From: Geodermatophilaceae bacterium
GTDB lineage: Bacteria; Actinomycetota; Actinomycetes; Mycobacteriales; Geodermatophilaceae
NCBI GenBank assembly: GCA_013812385.1
Contig: JACCTM010000309.1
Span: 1 to 5,080 of the forward strand
Length of the DNA: 5,080 nt
Direction: 5' to 3'
Shown here: positions 1-5,080 of the stretch, piece after piece
Layout of the letters: every line of letters begins with the position of its first letter
How positions within the stretch are numbered: the stretch's first letter is position 1
Program-made: the position numbers and the translations under genes
Notes under the pieces: model-generated
Told to the model about the DNA's origin: nothing
Database searches by the model: none
What the model saw: only the letters and a program-made list of their open reading frames with translations

Positions 1-888
1 GCCAGTGCGGTCAACCGCGCCGACATCATGCAGCGCCAAGGCCACTATCCGCCGCCGCCCGGTGCCTCGGACGTCCCCGGCTTGGAGTGCAGCGGGGTCA
101 TCTCCGAGGTTGGCTCCGAGGTCATCGGCTGGGCGGTCGGCGACAAGGTGTGTGCGCTGCTGGCCGGTGGGGGCTACGCCGAGCGAGTCAGTGTCCCTGC
201 CCTCCAAGTACTTCCGAGCCCGTCCAGGCTCGACCTGACTTCCGGCGCCGGATTGCCGGAGGTGACCTGCACCGTCTGGTCCAATGTGGTGACGCGCGCC
301 GGTCTCACGGCCGGGGACACGCTGCTGGTCCACGGCGGATCCAGCGGCATCGGGACGATGGCCATTCAGCTCGCCGGCCTGGTCGGTGCAACGGTGTTCG
401 TGACGGTCGGCTCGGCAGCCAAGCGTGACTTCTGCCTCGAGTTGGGAGCTGCCGCCGCGATCAACTACCGCGAGGAGGATTTCGTGGAGCGGATCGCCGA
501 ACTGACCGACGGCCGCGGGGTCGACGTCATCCTCGACAACATGGGCGCGTCCTACCTGGCCCGCAACGTGTCGGTGCTGGCGCCGGACGGGCGGTTGGTG
601 ATCATCGGAATGCAGGGTGGCCGCAAGGGTGAACTGGACATGGGCGCACTGCTGGCCAAGCGAGCCTCTGTGCACGCCACGGGCTTACGCGGGCGGCCGG
701 TCGAGGGTCCGTCGGGCAAGGGGGCGGTGGTCGCCGCCGTACGCGAGCACGTGTGGCCGGCGGTCGAAAGCGGTCGGGTACGGCCGATCATCGACCGGAT
801 CCTCCCGATGTCCGAAGCCGCCGAAGCACACCGCGTGGTCGAAAGCAGCGCCCACATCGGCAAGGTGCTCCTCGAGGTCCCGCGCTGA
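1..888 (+). CDS. NAD(P)H:quinone oxidoreductase, PIG3/zeta-crystallin type (5' end missing)
   Basis: The frame is open from the first base, so the start lies outside the window; 295 residues are visible of a family that usually has about 325, so roughly 30 N-terminal residues are missing. This is a zinc-independent medium-chain dehydrogenase/reductase, a family that reduces quinones or other reactive carbonyls with NADPH in the cytosol. Visible residues 1-8 (ASAVNRAD) and 16-32 (YPPPPG...PGLECSG) are the signature of the PIG3-like GroES domain. The Rossmann glycine motif GGSSGIG is at 112-118, and the K-x6-LGA stretch after it fits NADP(H) binding. The C-terminal AHRVVES...HIGKVLLEV is also typical. 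No Cys/His cluster for structural zinc is seen. The gene converges on the aminotransferase with 6 bases between stop codons. Family assignment is secure; the true substrate is not known. The M. tuberculosis counterpart by order and family appears to be Rv3777. Confidence 0.93.
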   Translation, partial: ASAVNRADIMQRQGHYPPPPGASDVPGLECSGVISEVGSEVIGWAVGDKVCALLAGGGYAERVSVPALQVLPSPSRLDLTSGAGLPEVTCTVWSNVVTRAGLTAGDTLLVHGGSSGIGTMAIQLAGLVGATVFVTVGSAAKRDFCLELGAAAAINYREEDFVERIAELTDGRGVDVILDNMGASYLARNVSVLAPDGRLVIIGMQGGRKGELDMGALLAKRASVHATGLRGRPVEGPSGKGAVVAAVREHVWPAVESGRVRPIIDRILPMSEAAEAHRVVESSAHIGKVLLEVPR

Positions 889-903
889 GCGGAGTTAGCT
901 CAG
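885..903. terminator. Hairpin across the two convergent stop codons
   Basis: CTGAGC (885-890) and GCTCAG (898-903) form a perfect 6-bp stem with a 7-base loop. Beyond one G/G mismatch, two further C-G pairs are possible (882-883 with 905-906). The left arm holds the TGA stop of the oxidoreductase, and the loop holds the TAA stop of the aminotransferase, read as TTA on +. No T-run follows on either strand, so this is at best a weak or factor-assisted bidirectional terminator. The role is inferred; the pairing is seen. Confidence 0.35.
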
Positions 904-2118
904 GGCTGCCAGTGCGTCGAGGATATGGTCGACCTCGGTCGCGGTGTTGTAGTGCAGCAAGCCAATTCGGACGGCACCGCCTTCGGCGTTGACGCCCAGG
1001 GTGTCGAAGAGTTCGGTCGCGTAGTAGTCACCGTCCCAGGCGCAGATGCCGCGCTCGGACAAGAACTCGTTGACCTCACGGGGATGTGTGCCCCGCACCG
1101 TGATCGACAGGGTCGGCGTACGCCGCGGAGCCGACCCGAGAATCGTGACGTGCGGCATGTCGCGGAGGCCGTCCTCCAGCCGTACCAAGAGGTTCTGCTC
1201 GTAGGTCTCCGCTGCGCCCATCGAGGCCAGGATGCGTTCGCGCCGGGTCCCCTCCGTGGGAATCAGGTCGGCCAGGTAGTCCGCGGTCGCGGCCAGTCCG
1301 GCATAGAGTTCGAAGGGCGGCGTACCGGTCTCGAACCGCTCGGGCACCCGGTCGGGTGAGGGTACGAGCTTGTCCGGGTGCAGGTCGTCCAGGAGAGCCG
1401 GGTCGGCTGCGACGGCGCCGAGGTGCGGGCCGCAGAACTTGTACGGCGACACCGCTAGCAGATCGGCTCCCAACTCCTTGATGTCGAGTGGGAAATGCGG
1501 AGCCGCGTGTACGGCGTCGACGTACATCAACGCCCCGACGTCGTGGGCGCGCCTGGCGATGGCGGCCACATCGGGCCGGGTCCCCACGGCGTTGCTGGCC
1601 GCAGTGACCGCGACCAGCCGGGTTCGTTCGTTGAGCAGGTCGTCGTACTGCCATTCCGGCAGTTCGCAGGTCGCGATGTCCACTTCTGCCCAGCGGACGG
1701 TGACCCCGGCAGCGCGGGCGGCCTGCAGCCACGGCCGGATGTTGGCATCGTGATCGAGGCGGGAAACGATGATCTCGTCGCCCAGCCGCCAGCTCTTGGC
1801 CAGAGCACGGGACATCGTGTAAGTCAAGGACGTCATGTTCGGACCGAGGACGACGCCTCCCGGGACCGCCCCGACCAGGTCCGCGATGGCGCTGCGCCCA
1901 GCATGGACGAGCTCCTCGGCCAGGGCCGAGGCCGGGAATGGGCCCCCACGGTTGGCCACCGCGGTGCGCATGGTGTTGCCCACCGCCGACGCGACGGAGT
2001 AGGGCACCAGGCTGCCTGCGGCGCCGTCGACGTGGACGAAGCCGTCAGCCAGCGACATGAACTGTCCCCGTACCCGAAGCACGTCCAGCTCAGTTGTGAC
2101 AGATTCGGACACCAGCAC
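895..2118 (-). CDS. Class-V PLP aminotransferase, cysteine-desulfurase-like (VC1184 subgroup)
   Basis: This 407-residue protein has the fold-type-I PLP enzyme layout of SufS/CsdA relatives. Visible landmarks are DGAAGSLVP near 31-39, stacking His123 in LDHDAN, Asn176 in ASNAVGT, Asp201 and His204 in YVDAVHAAPH (Asp for the pyridine nitrogen), the Schiff-base Lys227 in SPYKFCGPH, and ETGTPPFE at 263-270. The segment that holds the catalytic Cys in SufS (RxGHHCA) reads AWDGDYYATEL (360-370), so the cysteine position is Tyr. The WDG-x-YYA and RIGLLHYNT (384-392) blocks fit the TIGR01976 'cysteine desulfurase-like' subgroup. A persulfide-forming desulfurase is therefore doubtful; a lyase, racemase or epimerase is possible, and the substrate is unknown. 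The start is GTG at 2118, the first start codon after an in-frame TAG. GTG at 2112 is an alternative with AGGG at better spacing. It is divergent from bpa. Confidence 0.9.
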   Translation of the reverse strand: MLVSESVTTELDVLRVRGQFMSLADGFVHVDGAAGSLVPYSVASAVGNTMRTAVANRGGPFPASALAEELVHAGRSAIADLVGAVPGGVVLGPNMTSLTYTMSRALAKSWRLGDEIIVSRLDHDANIRPWLQAARAAGVTVRWAEVDIATCELPEWQYDDLLNERTRLVAVTAASNAVGTRPDVAAIARRAHDVGALMYVDAVHAAPHFPLDIKELGADLLAVSPYKFCGPHLGAVAADPALLDDLHPDKLVPSPDRVPERFETGTPPFELYAGLAATADYLADLIPTEGTRRERILASMGAAETYEQNLLVRLEDGLRDMPHVTILGSAPRRTPTLSITVRGTHPREVNEFLSERGICAWDGDYYATELFDTLGVNAEGGAVRIGLLHYNTATEVDHILDALAALS

Positions 2119-2232
2119 ACCCTAGCCATCAGGCCGTGCCAGCGCCCCGACCGCAGGATGTGAATGTCAGCCGACCTCATCCGGTTATGGCCTGACTCGA
2201 CCGCGCGGAATTGCACGGGGCAGGATGGTGAG
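2119..2232. promoter_or_regulatory. Divergent intergenic region, aminotransferase / bpa
   Basis: These 114 bases must hold the promoters of the leftward aminotransferase gene and, most likely, of bpa. I find no convincing -35/-10 pair on either strand. The only AT-rich island is GGTTATGG (2183-2190), which reads CCATAACC on the other strand and could at best be a poor -10 in either direction. No HspR-type inverted repeat (CTTGAGT-N7-ACTCAAG) is present, although Bpa acts on HspR in M. tuberculosis. The region carries one copy of a duplicated initiation unit (see the repeat entry) and ends with the bpa ribosome binding site. Confidence 0.5.
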
Positions 2233-2243
2233 ATGACTCAGCC
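2153..2243 (+). repeat. Imperfect direct repeat of a ribosome-binding-site/start unit
   Basis: The 20 bases at 2153-2172 and the 24 bases at 2220-2243 match along their length apart from small gaps. Both read GCAGGATG, then TGA or GTGAG, then ATG, then TCAGCC (with AC inserted before it in the second copy). Each copy therefore has a purine-rich AGGA followed by an ATG, and the two ATGs (2164 and 2233) are in the same frame, 23 codons apart. The similarity is seen directly. Whether it comes from a local duplication and whether both ATGs are used is not known. Confidence 0.55.
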
Positions 2244-2871
2244 AGATCAGCAGCCCCAGCAGCCCCAGGTCGTCGTGATCGGACCGGATGGTCGCCCGAT
2301 CGGAACGATGCCTGCTCCGGACGCGGATGCGCAGGCGGCCATGCTTGCCGCAGGCGCCGGACCGGAAGGCCGTGAGGCCGCCGACGTCACTGCCGAGGTC
2401 GAACAGTTGGGCGAGATGATCTCGGAGCCGGCCAAGGTGATGCGGATCGGTTCGATGATCAAGCAGCTACTCGACGAGGTACGGGCCGCACCCCTCGACG
2501 ATGCCAGCCGAAATCGTCTGCGTCAGGTGCACGAGCGCTCGATCCACGAACTCGAGGACGGGTTGTCCCCCGAGCTTCGCGACGAACTGCATCGGCTCTC
2601 GCTGCCCTTCGGCGACAATACGACACCCAGCGATGCCGAGCTACGGATCGCCCAGGCGCAGCTGGTCGGTTGGCTGGAGGGGCTGTTCCACGGCCTCCAG
2701 ACCGCGCTGTTCGCCCAGCAGATGGCAGCGCGGGTCCAACTGGAGGAAATGCGCCGCCGAGCGTTGCCCGGTGGGCCGTCGACGGGGATGCCAGGCCAGC
2801 TGCCCGGCCAGCCCGGGAAGTCGAGTTATCCGGGGAGTGCCGAGCATGCCGGCGGGGGGCAGTACCTGTAG
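2233..2871 (+). CDS. bpa: Bacterial proteasome activator Bpa/PafE
   Basis: A 212-residue homologue of M. tuberculosis Rv3780, an ATP-independent ring (dodecamer) that docks on the 20S proteasome, opens its gate and feeds it unfolded or partly folded proteins such as the repressor HspR. The helical core at about 58-177 closely follows the family: EPAKVMRIGSMIKQLLDEVRAAPLD, then RELEDGLSPELRDEL-like and PSDAELRIAQAQLVGWLEGLFHGLQTALFAQQMAAR. The last four residues are GQYL, the family's proteasome-binding motif. Residues 1-57 form a variable N-terminus starting with a QPQ-QPQ repeat, and 178-208 a Pro/Gly-rich linker. Both are longer than in the 178-residue mycobacterial protein. I chose ATG at 2233 because AGGATGG lies a suitable distance upstream and the next 23 upstream codons look unlike the family; the frame also opens at ATG 2164, which has its own AGGA. 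The 20S proteasome genes are not in this window. Confidence 0.95.
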   Translation: MTQPDQQPQQPQVVVIGPDGRPIGTMPAPDADAQAAMLAAGAGPEGREAADVTAEVEQLGEMISEPAKVMRIGSMIKQLLDEVRAAPLDDASRNRLRQVHERSIHELEDGLSPELRDELHRLSLPFGDNTTPSDAELRIAQAQLVGWLEGLFHGLQTALFAQQMAARVQLEEMRRRALPGGPSTGMPGQLPGQPGKSSYPGSAEHAGGGQYL

Positions 2872-2903
2872 GCCGTTCGGCTCGCCTTTCCCAGGCAAAA
2901 GGC

Positions 2904-2921
2904 CGGTTCGCTACACAACCG
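2904..2921. terminator. Small two-sided hairpin between bpa and the alkylation repair gene
   Basis: The convergent gap of 64 bases holds CGGTT (2904-2908) and AACCG (2917-2921), a 5-bp stem with an 8-base loop. On + it is followed by CCTCTTT; on - it is followed by GCC and then TTTT. That is the arrangement expected of a weak bidirectional intrinsic terminator. A second, overlapping candidate is GCCTTT (2884-2889) with AAAGGC (2898-2903), loop 8. The stems are short, so function is only plausible. Confidence 0.4.
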
Positions 2922-2935
2922 CCTCTTTCGCCGGC

Positions 2936-3616
2936 TCAGAGCTGCTTGCTGGCCTCCCGCCGGGACAGGCCGGACATCTGGTCGCCATGGTCGGCGAGAT
3001 ACCGCCGTACCCAGTCCGGGTCGGTCTTGGCGTACTCCCGAAGCGACCAACCGATGGCCTTGCGGACAAAGAACTCGCGATGTCCGAGATTGGGGGACAG
3101 GCAGTCGGTGAGCAGGTCCAGATCGGTATCGGCCTTTGAGCCGACCTGGGCGATGATCGAGGTGCGCCGGCGCCAGATGTCGTCGTCGGTCGCCCACTGG
3201 CGCAGCGTCGGTGCGACGTCCGCAGAGTCGGAGCGCAGCATCGGCCCCACGCGGCGGATCGCGACCTCGTCGACGTAGTCCCACCAGGCTCCGGACACGA
3301 TCAGGTGCTCGTACAGCGGCAGGGTGCCCGGGTCCTGGTACGAGGCGTACGCGCGGTGTCCGGTCAACGCGATGGCGGCGTAACGCTCCTCGCGGAAGGC
3401 CGCCTCGTCCCACAGGGTTCGTACCGCCGCCTCCCAGCCGGCTCGATCCGGTAGCCGGTGCTCGGCGTACACGGTCCGGCACAACCGCTGGACGTCTGGC
3501 ATCCGTACGCCGCGATAAGGCATGGCCGACTTCATGTACCGCTGCTGTCCCGCCGCTCGCTGGGGATCGCCGACGGCAGCCAGGCCCGTACGGACCGCAC
3601 TCAGCAACTCCTGCAT
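2936..3616 (-). CDS. AlkD-like DNA alkylation repair protein (HEAT-repeat glycosylase family)
   Basis: The 226-residue all-helical protein matches the DNA alkylation repair family of AlkD, which excises positively charged N3- and N7-alkylpurines by wrapping DNA in HEAT-like repeats without flipping the base. The AlkD active-site residues can be placed with a constant offset of three. WWDYVD at 111-116 supplies Trp112 and Asp116 (B. cereus AlkD Trp109 and Asp113), Arg151 lies in IWRRRTS (Arg148), and Trp190 lies in AIGWSLREYAK (Trp187). All are present, so activity is likely. The stretch YMKSAMPYRGVRMPDVQRL (27-45) is the family's usual N-terminal motif. ATG at 3616 follows the HAD stop by 18 bases, with only a weak GTGAG as ribosome binding site, so co-transcription with HAD is likely. 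The family is clear; the lesion range is inferred from it. Confidence 0.92.
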   Translation of the reverse strand: MQELLSAVRTGLAAVGDPQRAAGQQRYMKSAMPYRGVRMPDVQRLCRTVYAEHRLPDRAGWEAAVRTLWDEAAFREERYAAIALTGHRAYASYQDPGTLPLYEHLIVSGAWWDYVDEVAIRRVGPMLRSDSADVAPTLRQWATDDDIWRRRTSIIAQVGSKADTDLDLLTDCLSPNLGHREFFVRKAIGWSLREYAKTDPDWVRRYLADHGDQMSGLSRREASKQL

Positions 3617-3634
3617 GTGCTCACGATCGATCGG

Positions 3635-4489
3635 TCAGCTTCGGGGCGCCTGAACAGCTGTCGACGCGGTGTCCGACCAGAGCAGGTGGTCCAGATAGTT
3701 CGCGAATCCGTCCTGGTCGTTGGTCCCGGTGATGTCGTCGGCGACCGCCAACACGTCCGGGTGAGCGTTGGCCACCGCGACAGCTCGGCCGGCCCAGCCG
3801 AACATCGGCAGGTCGTTGGGCATGTCGCCGAAGACCAGCACGTCGCGTCGGTCCACCCCGTACCGCTCCAGCGCGACCGCCAGACCGGTGGCCTTGGTGA
3901 CGCCGGGCGGGCAGAGTTCGATGAAACCCAGGCCGGCGTGGGTGAGCTCGGCGATCTCCGGCGCCACGACCGTACGGGCCATGGCCAACAACGAGTCCTG
4001 GTCGTGCACAGGCGAGCACAGATAGAACTTGAGTGCCAAGCCGTCGGCCGGTAGGTCCGCTCGCACCACCACCTGCAAGCCCTCGTTGTACGGCCAGGCG
4101 AAGCCGGGTTCGACGTACAAGACGTGCTTGCCGTCGACCGGATACTCACCGGCGTACAGCAGCGGCCCGGTCACTATCTCGATCTGGGCAGTGATGTCGA
4201 GGGCCAACGCGCTGGGCATGGTCTCTTGTCGCAGCACCTCGCCGGTGGCCAGGTCGCCGACGAAAGCGCCTTGGGCCAGGACCACGATGCCCTGGCCGCC
4301 GAAGTACTCCTCGACCGTGTAGAGCAGCCGCGGCGCGCGCCCGGTCACGCCGACGACCGGAATGCCCTCGGCCCGCAGCCGGGCCAGGGCAGCGGCGTTG
4401 CGGGTGCTGACGTGCGCCGAGGAGTTCAGGAAGGTGCCATCGAGGTCTGTGGCCACCAGCTTCGGCCGCCAGGACGTGTCGGTCAGCAC
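3635..4489 (-). CDS. HAD-superfamily phosphatase, Cof type (HAD-IIB)
   Basis: The 284-residue protein carries all four HAD motifs. Motif I is DLDGT at 15-19 (nucleophile Asp15, acid/base Asp17), and motif II is Thr49 in GVTGR. Motif III is Lys199 in GVTKATGL, and motif IV is GDMPND at 221-226 (Asp222, Asp226 for Mg2+). The roughly 150 residues between motifs II and III are the C2-type cap of the Cof/YbiV group, which hydrolyses sugar phosphates, nucleotides or similar small phosphoesters. The exact substrate cannot be read. No signal peptide or membrane segment is seen, so it is cytosolic. The start is GTG at 4489: upstream in this frame there is no ATG or GTG before a TGA stop. The start codon directly follows one arm of the 15-bp inverted repeat, and the only purine-rich stretch before it (AAGG, about 11 bases away) lies inside that arm. 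It sits between serS and the alkylation repair gene on the same strand. Confidence 0.92.
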   Translation of the reverse strand: MLTDTSWRPKLVATDLDGTFLNSSAHVSTRNAAALARLRAEGIPVVGVTGRAPRLLYTVEEYFGGQGIVVLAQGAFVGDLATGEVLRQETMPSALALDITAQIEIVTGPLLYAGEYPVDGKHVLYVEPGFAWPYNEGLQVVVRADLPADGLALKFYLCSPVHDQDSLLAMARTVVAPEIAELTHAGLGFIELCPPGVTKATGLAVALERYGVDRRDVLVFGDMPNDLPMFGWAGRAVAVANAHPDVLAVADDITGTNDQDGFANYLDHLLWSDTASTAVQAPRS

Positions 4490-4560
4490 GGTGATCTTGA
4501 CCTTGTGGTGGCGACACGCCGAGAAGAGCGCCCAGAAACCGCAAAAAGGTCAAGATCACC
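4490..4560. repeat. 71-bp element: perfect 15-bp inverted repeat around a 41-base spacer
   Basis: The left arm GGTGATCTTGACCTT (4490-4504) is the exact reverse complement of the right arm AAGGTCAAGATCACC (4546-4560). The spacer 4505-4545 contains an inner hairpin, GGCG-ACA-CGCC (4510-4520). The arms are about half A+T, unlike the surrounding GC-rich coding DNA. The element occupies most of the serS-HAD gap, starting 37 bases after the serS stop and ending at the base before the HAD start codon. On the - transcript the first arm runs into TTTTT, but no T-run follows the complete stem, so it is not a standard terminator. It could be a REP- or MITE-like dispersed element, an operator for a dimeric regulator, or an RNA hairpin controlling HAD translation. 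No transposase is present. The structure is certain, the role unknown. Confidence 0.85.
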
Positions 4561-4597
4561 ACGGAAAAGGCGTGGCTGGCGGAACAGGCAGGGCGGG

Positions 4598-5080
4598 CTA
4601 GCCAATGGGTTCCAGGATTTTCCGGCCACCGAGATGCGGGCGCAACGCCTTCGGCACGCGCACCGATCCGTCGGCCTGCTGGTGTACCTCGAGCAGGCAG
4701 GCGATGGTCCGCGCGATCGCGCACAGCGTCCCGTTCAGAGTGGCCGCGGTCTGCGGCCGGCCGTCCTCGTCGCGGTAGCGGATGTTGAGCCGTCGGGCCT
4801 GAAACGTGGTGCAGTTCGACGTCGAGGTCAGCTCGCGGTAGGCCGACTGCGACGGGAACCACGCCTCGCAGTCGTACTTGCGTACCGCGCTGCTGCCCAG
4901 GTCACCGGCCGCGATGTCGACGACCTGGTACGGCAGTTCGAGTGCGGCCAGGAACTGCTGCTCCCATGCGAGCAACCGCCGGTGCTCGGCGACGGCCTGG
5001 TCCGGCGTACAGAAGGAGAACATCTCCACCTTGTCGAACCAGTGCACACGCACCAGTCCGCGGGTGTCCTTGCCGTACGA
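4598..5080 (-). CDS. serS: Seryl-tRNA synthetase, C-terminal 160 residues (5' end missing)
   Basis: The frame is open to the window edge, so only about the last two fifths of a roughly 420-residue class II aminoacyl-tRNA synthetase are visible. The enzyme charges tRNA-Ser (and tRNA-Sec where present) with serine in the cytosol. Class II motif 2 is seen at visible residues 5-19 (DTRGLVRVHWFDKVE), with Arg11, the presumed ATP-contacting arginine. The family blocks DIAAGDLGSSAVRKYDCEAWFPSQ (about 55-78) and SNCTTFQARR (88-97) follow. Motif 3 is TLNGTLCAIARTIACLLE (114-131) with Arg124. The protein ends with the usual VPKALRPHLGG...LEPIG and a TAG stop at 4598. Nothing is broken in the visible part. 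Downstream on the same strand lies the inverted-repeat element, then HAD; read-through into HAD is possible because no clear terminator is present. Confidence 0.97.
   Translation of the reverse strand, partial: SYGKDTRGLVRVHWFDKVEMFSFCTPDQAVAEHRRLLAWEQQFLAALELPYQVVDIAAGDLGSSAVRKYDCEAWFPSQSAYRELTSTSNCTTFQARRLNIRYRDEDGRPQTAATLNGTLCAIARTIACLLEVHQQADGSVRVPKALRPHLGGRKILEPIG

Noticed and set aside
2094..2128. TTGTGA as a -35 element for bpa
   Set aside because: No -10-like hexamer lies at 16-19 bases; the nearest TAGCCA is 23 bases away and a poor match.
1495..2163. Open frame of 222 residues on + opposite the aminotransferase
   Set aside because: It is antisense to a clearly conserved PLP enzyme, its composition (Arg/Gly/Asp/His-rich) is typical of a GC-rich shadow frame, and it shows no recognisable domain.
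2207..2235. GGAAT as the -35 of a SigH/SigR-type ECF promoter for bpa
   Set aside because: No GTT follows at the required 18-19 bases, and a start there would lie inside the coding region.
2826..3482. Open frame of 218 residues on - overlapping the alkylation repair gene in another frame
   Set aside because: Arg/Pro-rich translation with no motif, while the other frame has the complete AlkD active-site set.
3624..3633. CGATCGATCG in the HAD/repair gene gap as an operator
   Set aside because: A ten-base self-complementary run of a common tetranucleotide is not enough to claim a binding site.
3458..4054. Open frame of 198 residues on + opposite the HAD gene
   Set aside because: Antisense shadow; the opposite strand has all four HAD motifs.
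4487..4564. CACGG at both ends of the inverted-repeat element as a target-site duplication
   Set aside because: The 5-base match overlaps the repeat arms by one or two bases, so it cannot be separated from the arms themselves and is too short to claim an insertion.
4146..4862. Open frame of 238 residues on - spanning the serS end, the inverted repeat and the HAD start
   Set aside because: It runs out of frame through two well-supported genes and shows no family similarity; it is a product of GC-rich codon bias.

Overview
The window is gene-dense, high-GC DNA. It carries a recognisable bacterial proteasome activator (Bpa/PafE), which is restricted to actinobacteria that own a 20S proteasome, so the host is almost certainly an actinobacterium. 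The GTG starts and GC-rich third positions agree with this. I cannot name the genus. No mobile gene, CRISPR array, rRNA or tRNA is visible, and no gap between genes is longer than about 115 bases.

Left part (1-2871): the 3' end of a zinc-independent NADPH:quinone oxidoreductase of the PIG3/zeta-crystallin type on +. It converges (6 bases between stop codons) on a class-V PLP aminotransferase of the cysteine-desulfurase-like VC1184 subgroup on -. Next comes a 114-base divergent intergenic region, then bpa on +, ending in the proteasome gate-opening motif GQYL. From memory, M. tuberculosis has the same three families in the same order and orientations (Rv3777, Rv3778c, Rv3780), so this looks like an old conserved neighbourhood. 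A short two-sided hairpin sits at each of the two convergent junctions.

Right part (2936-5080): a minus-strand series that reads serS (3' end only), a Cof-type HAD phosphatase, then an AlkD-like DNA alkylation repair protein. HAD and the repair protein are 18 bases apart and probably co-transcribed. serS is separated from HAD by 108 bases that hold the most unusual structure of the window: a perfect 15-bp inverted repeat around a 41-base spacer (4490-4560) that contains its own small hairpin. One arm directly abuts the GTG start codon of the HAD gene.

The genes are mostly housekeeping and quality control: tRNA charging, phosphatase, alkylation repair, ATP-independent proteasomal degradation, quinone reduction. 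I see no complete novel system. The points worth a second look are the 71-bp inverted-repeat element, a duplicated ribosome-binding-site/start unit in front of bpa, and the aminotransferase with Tyr where cysteine desulfurases have their catalytic Cys.
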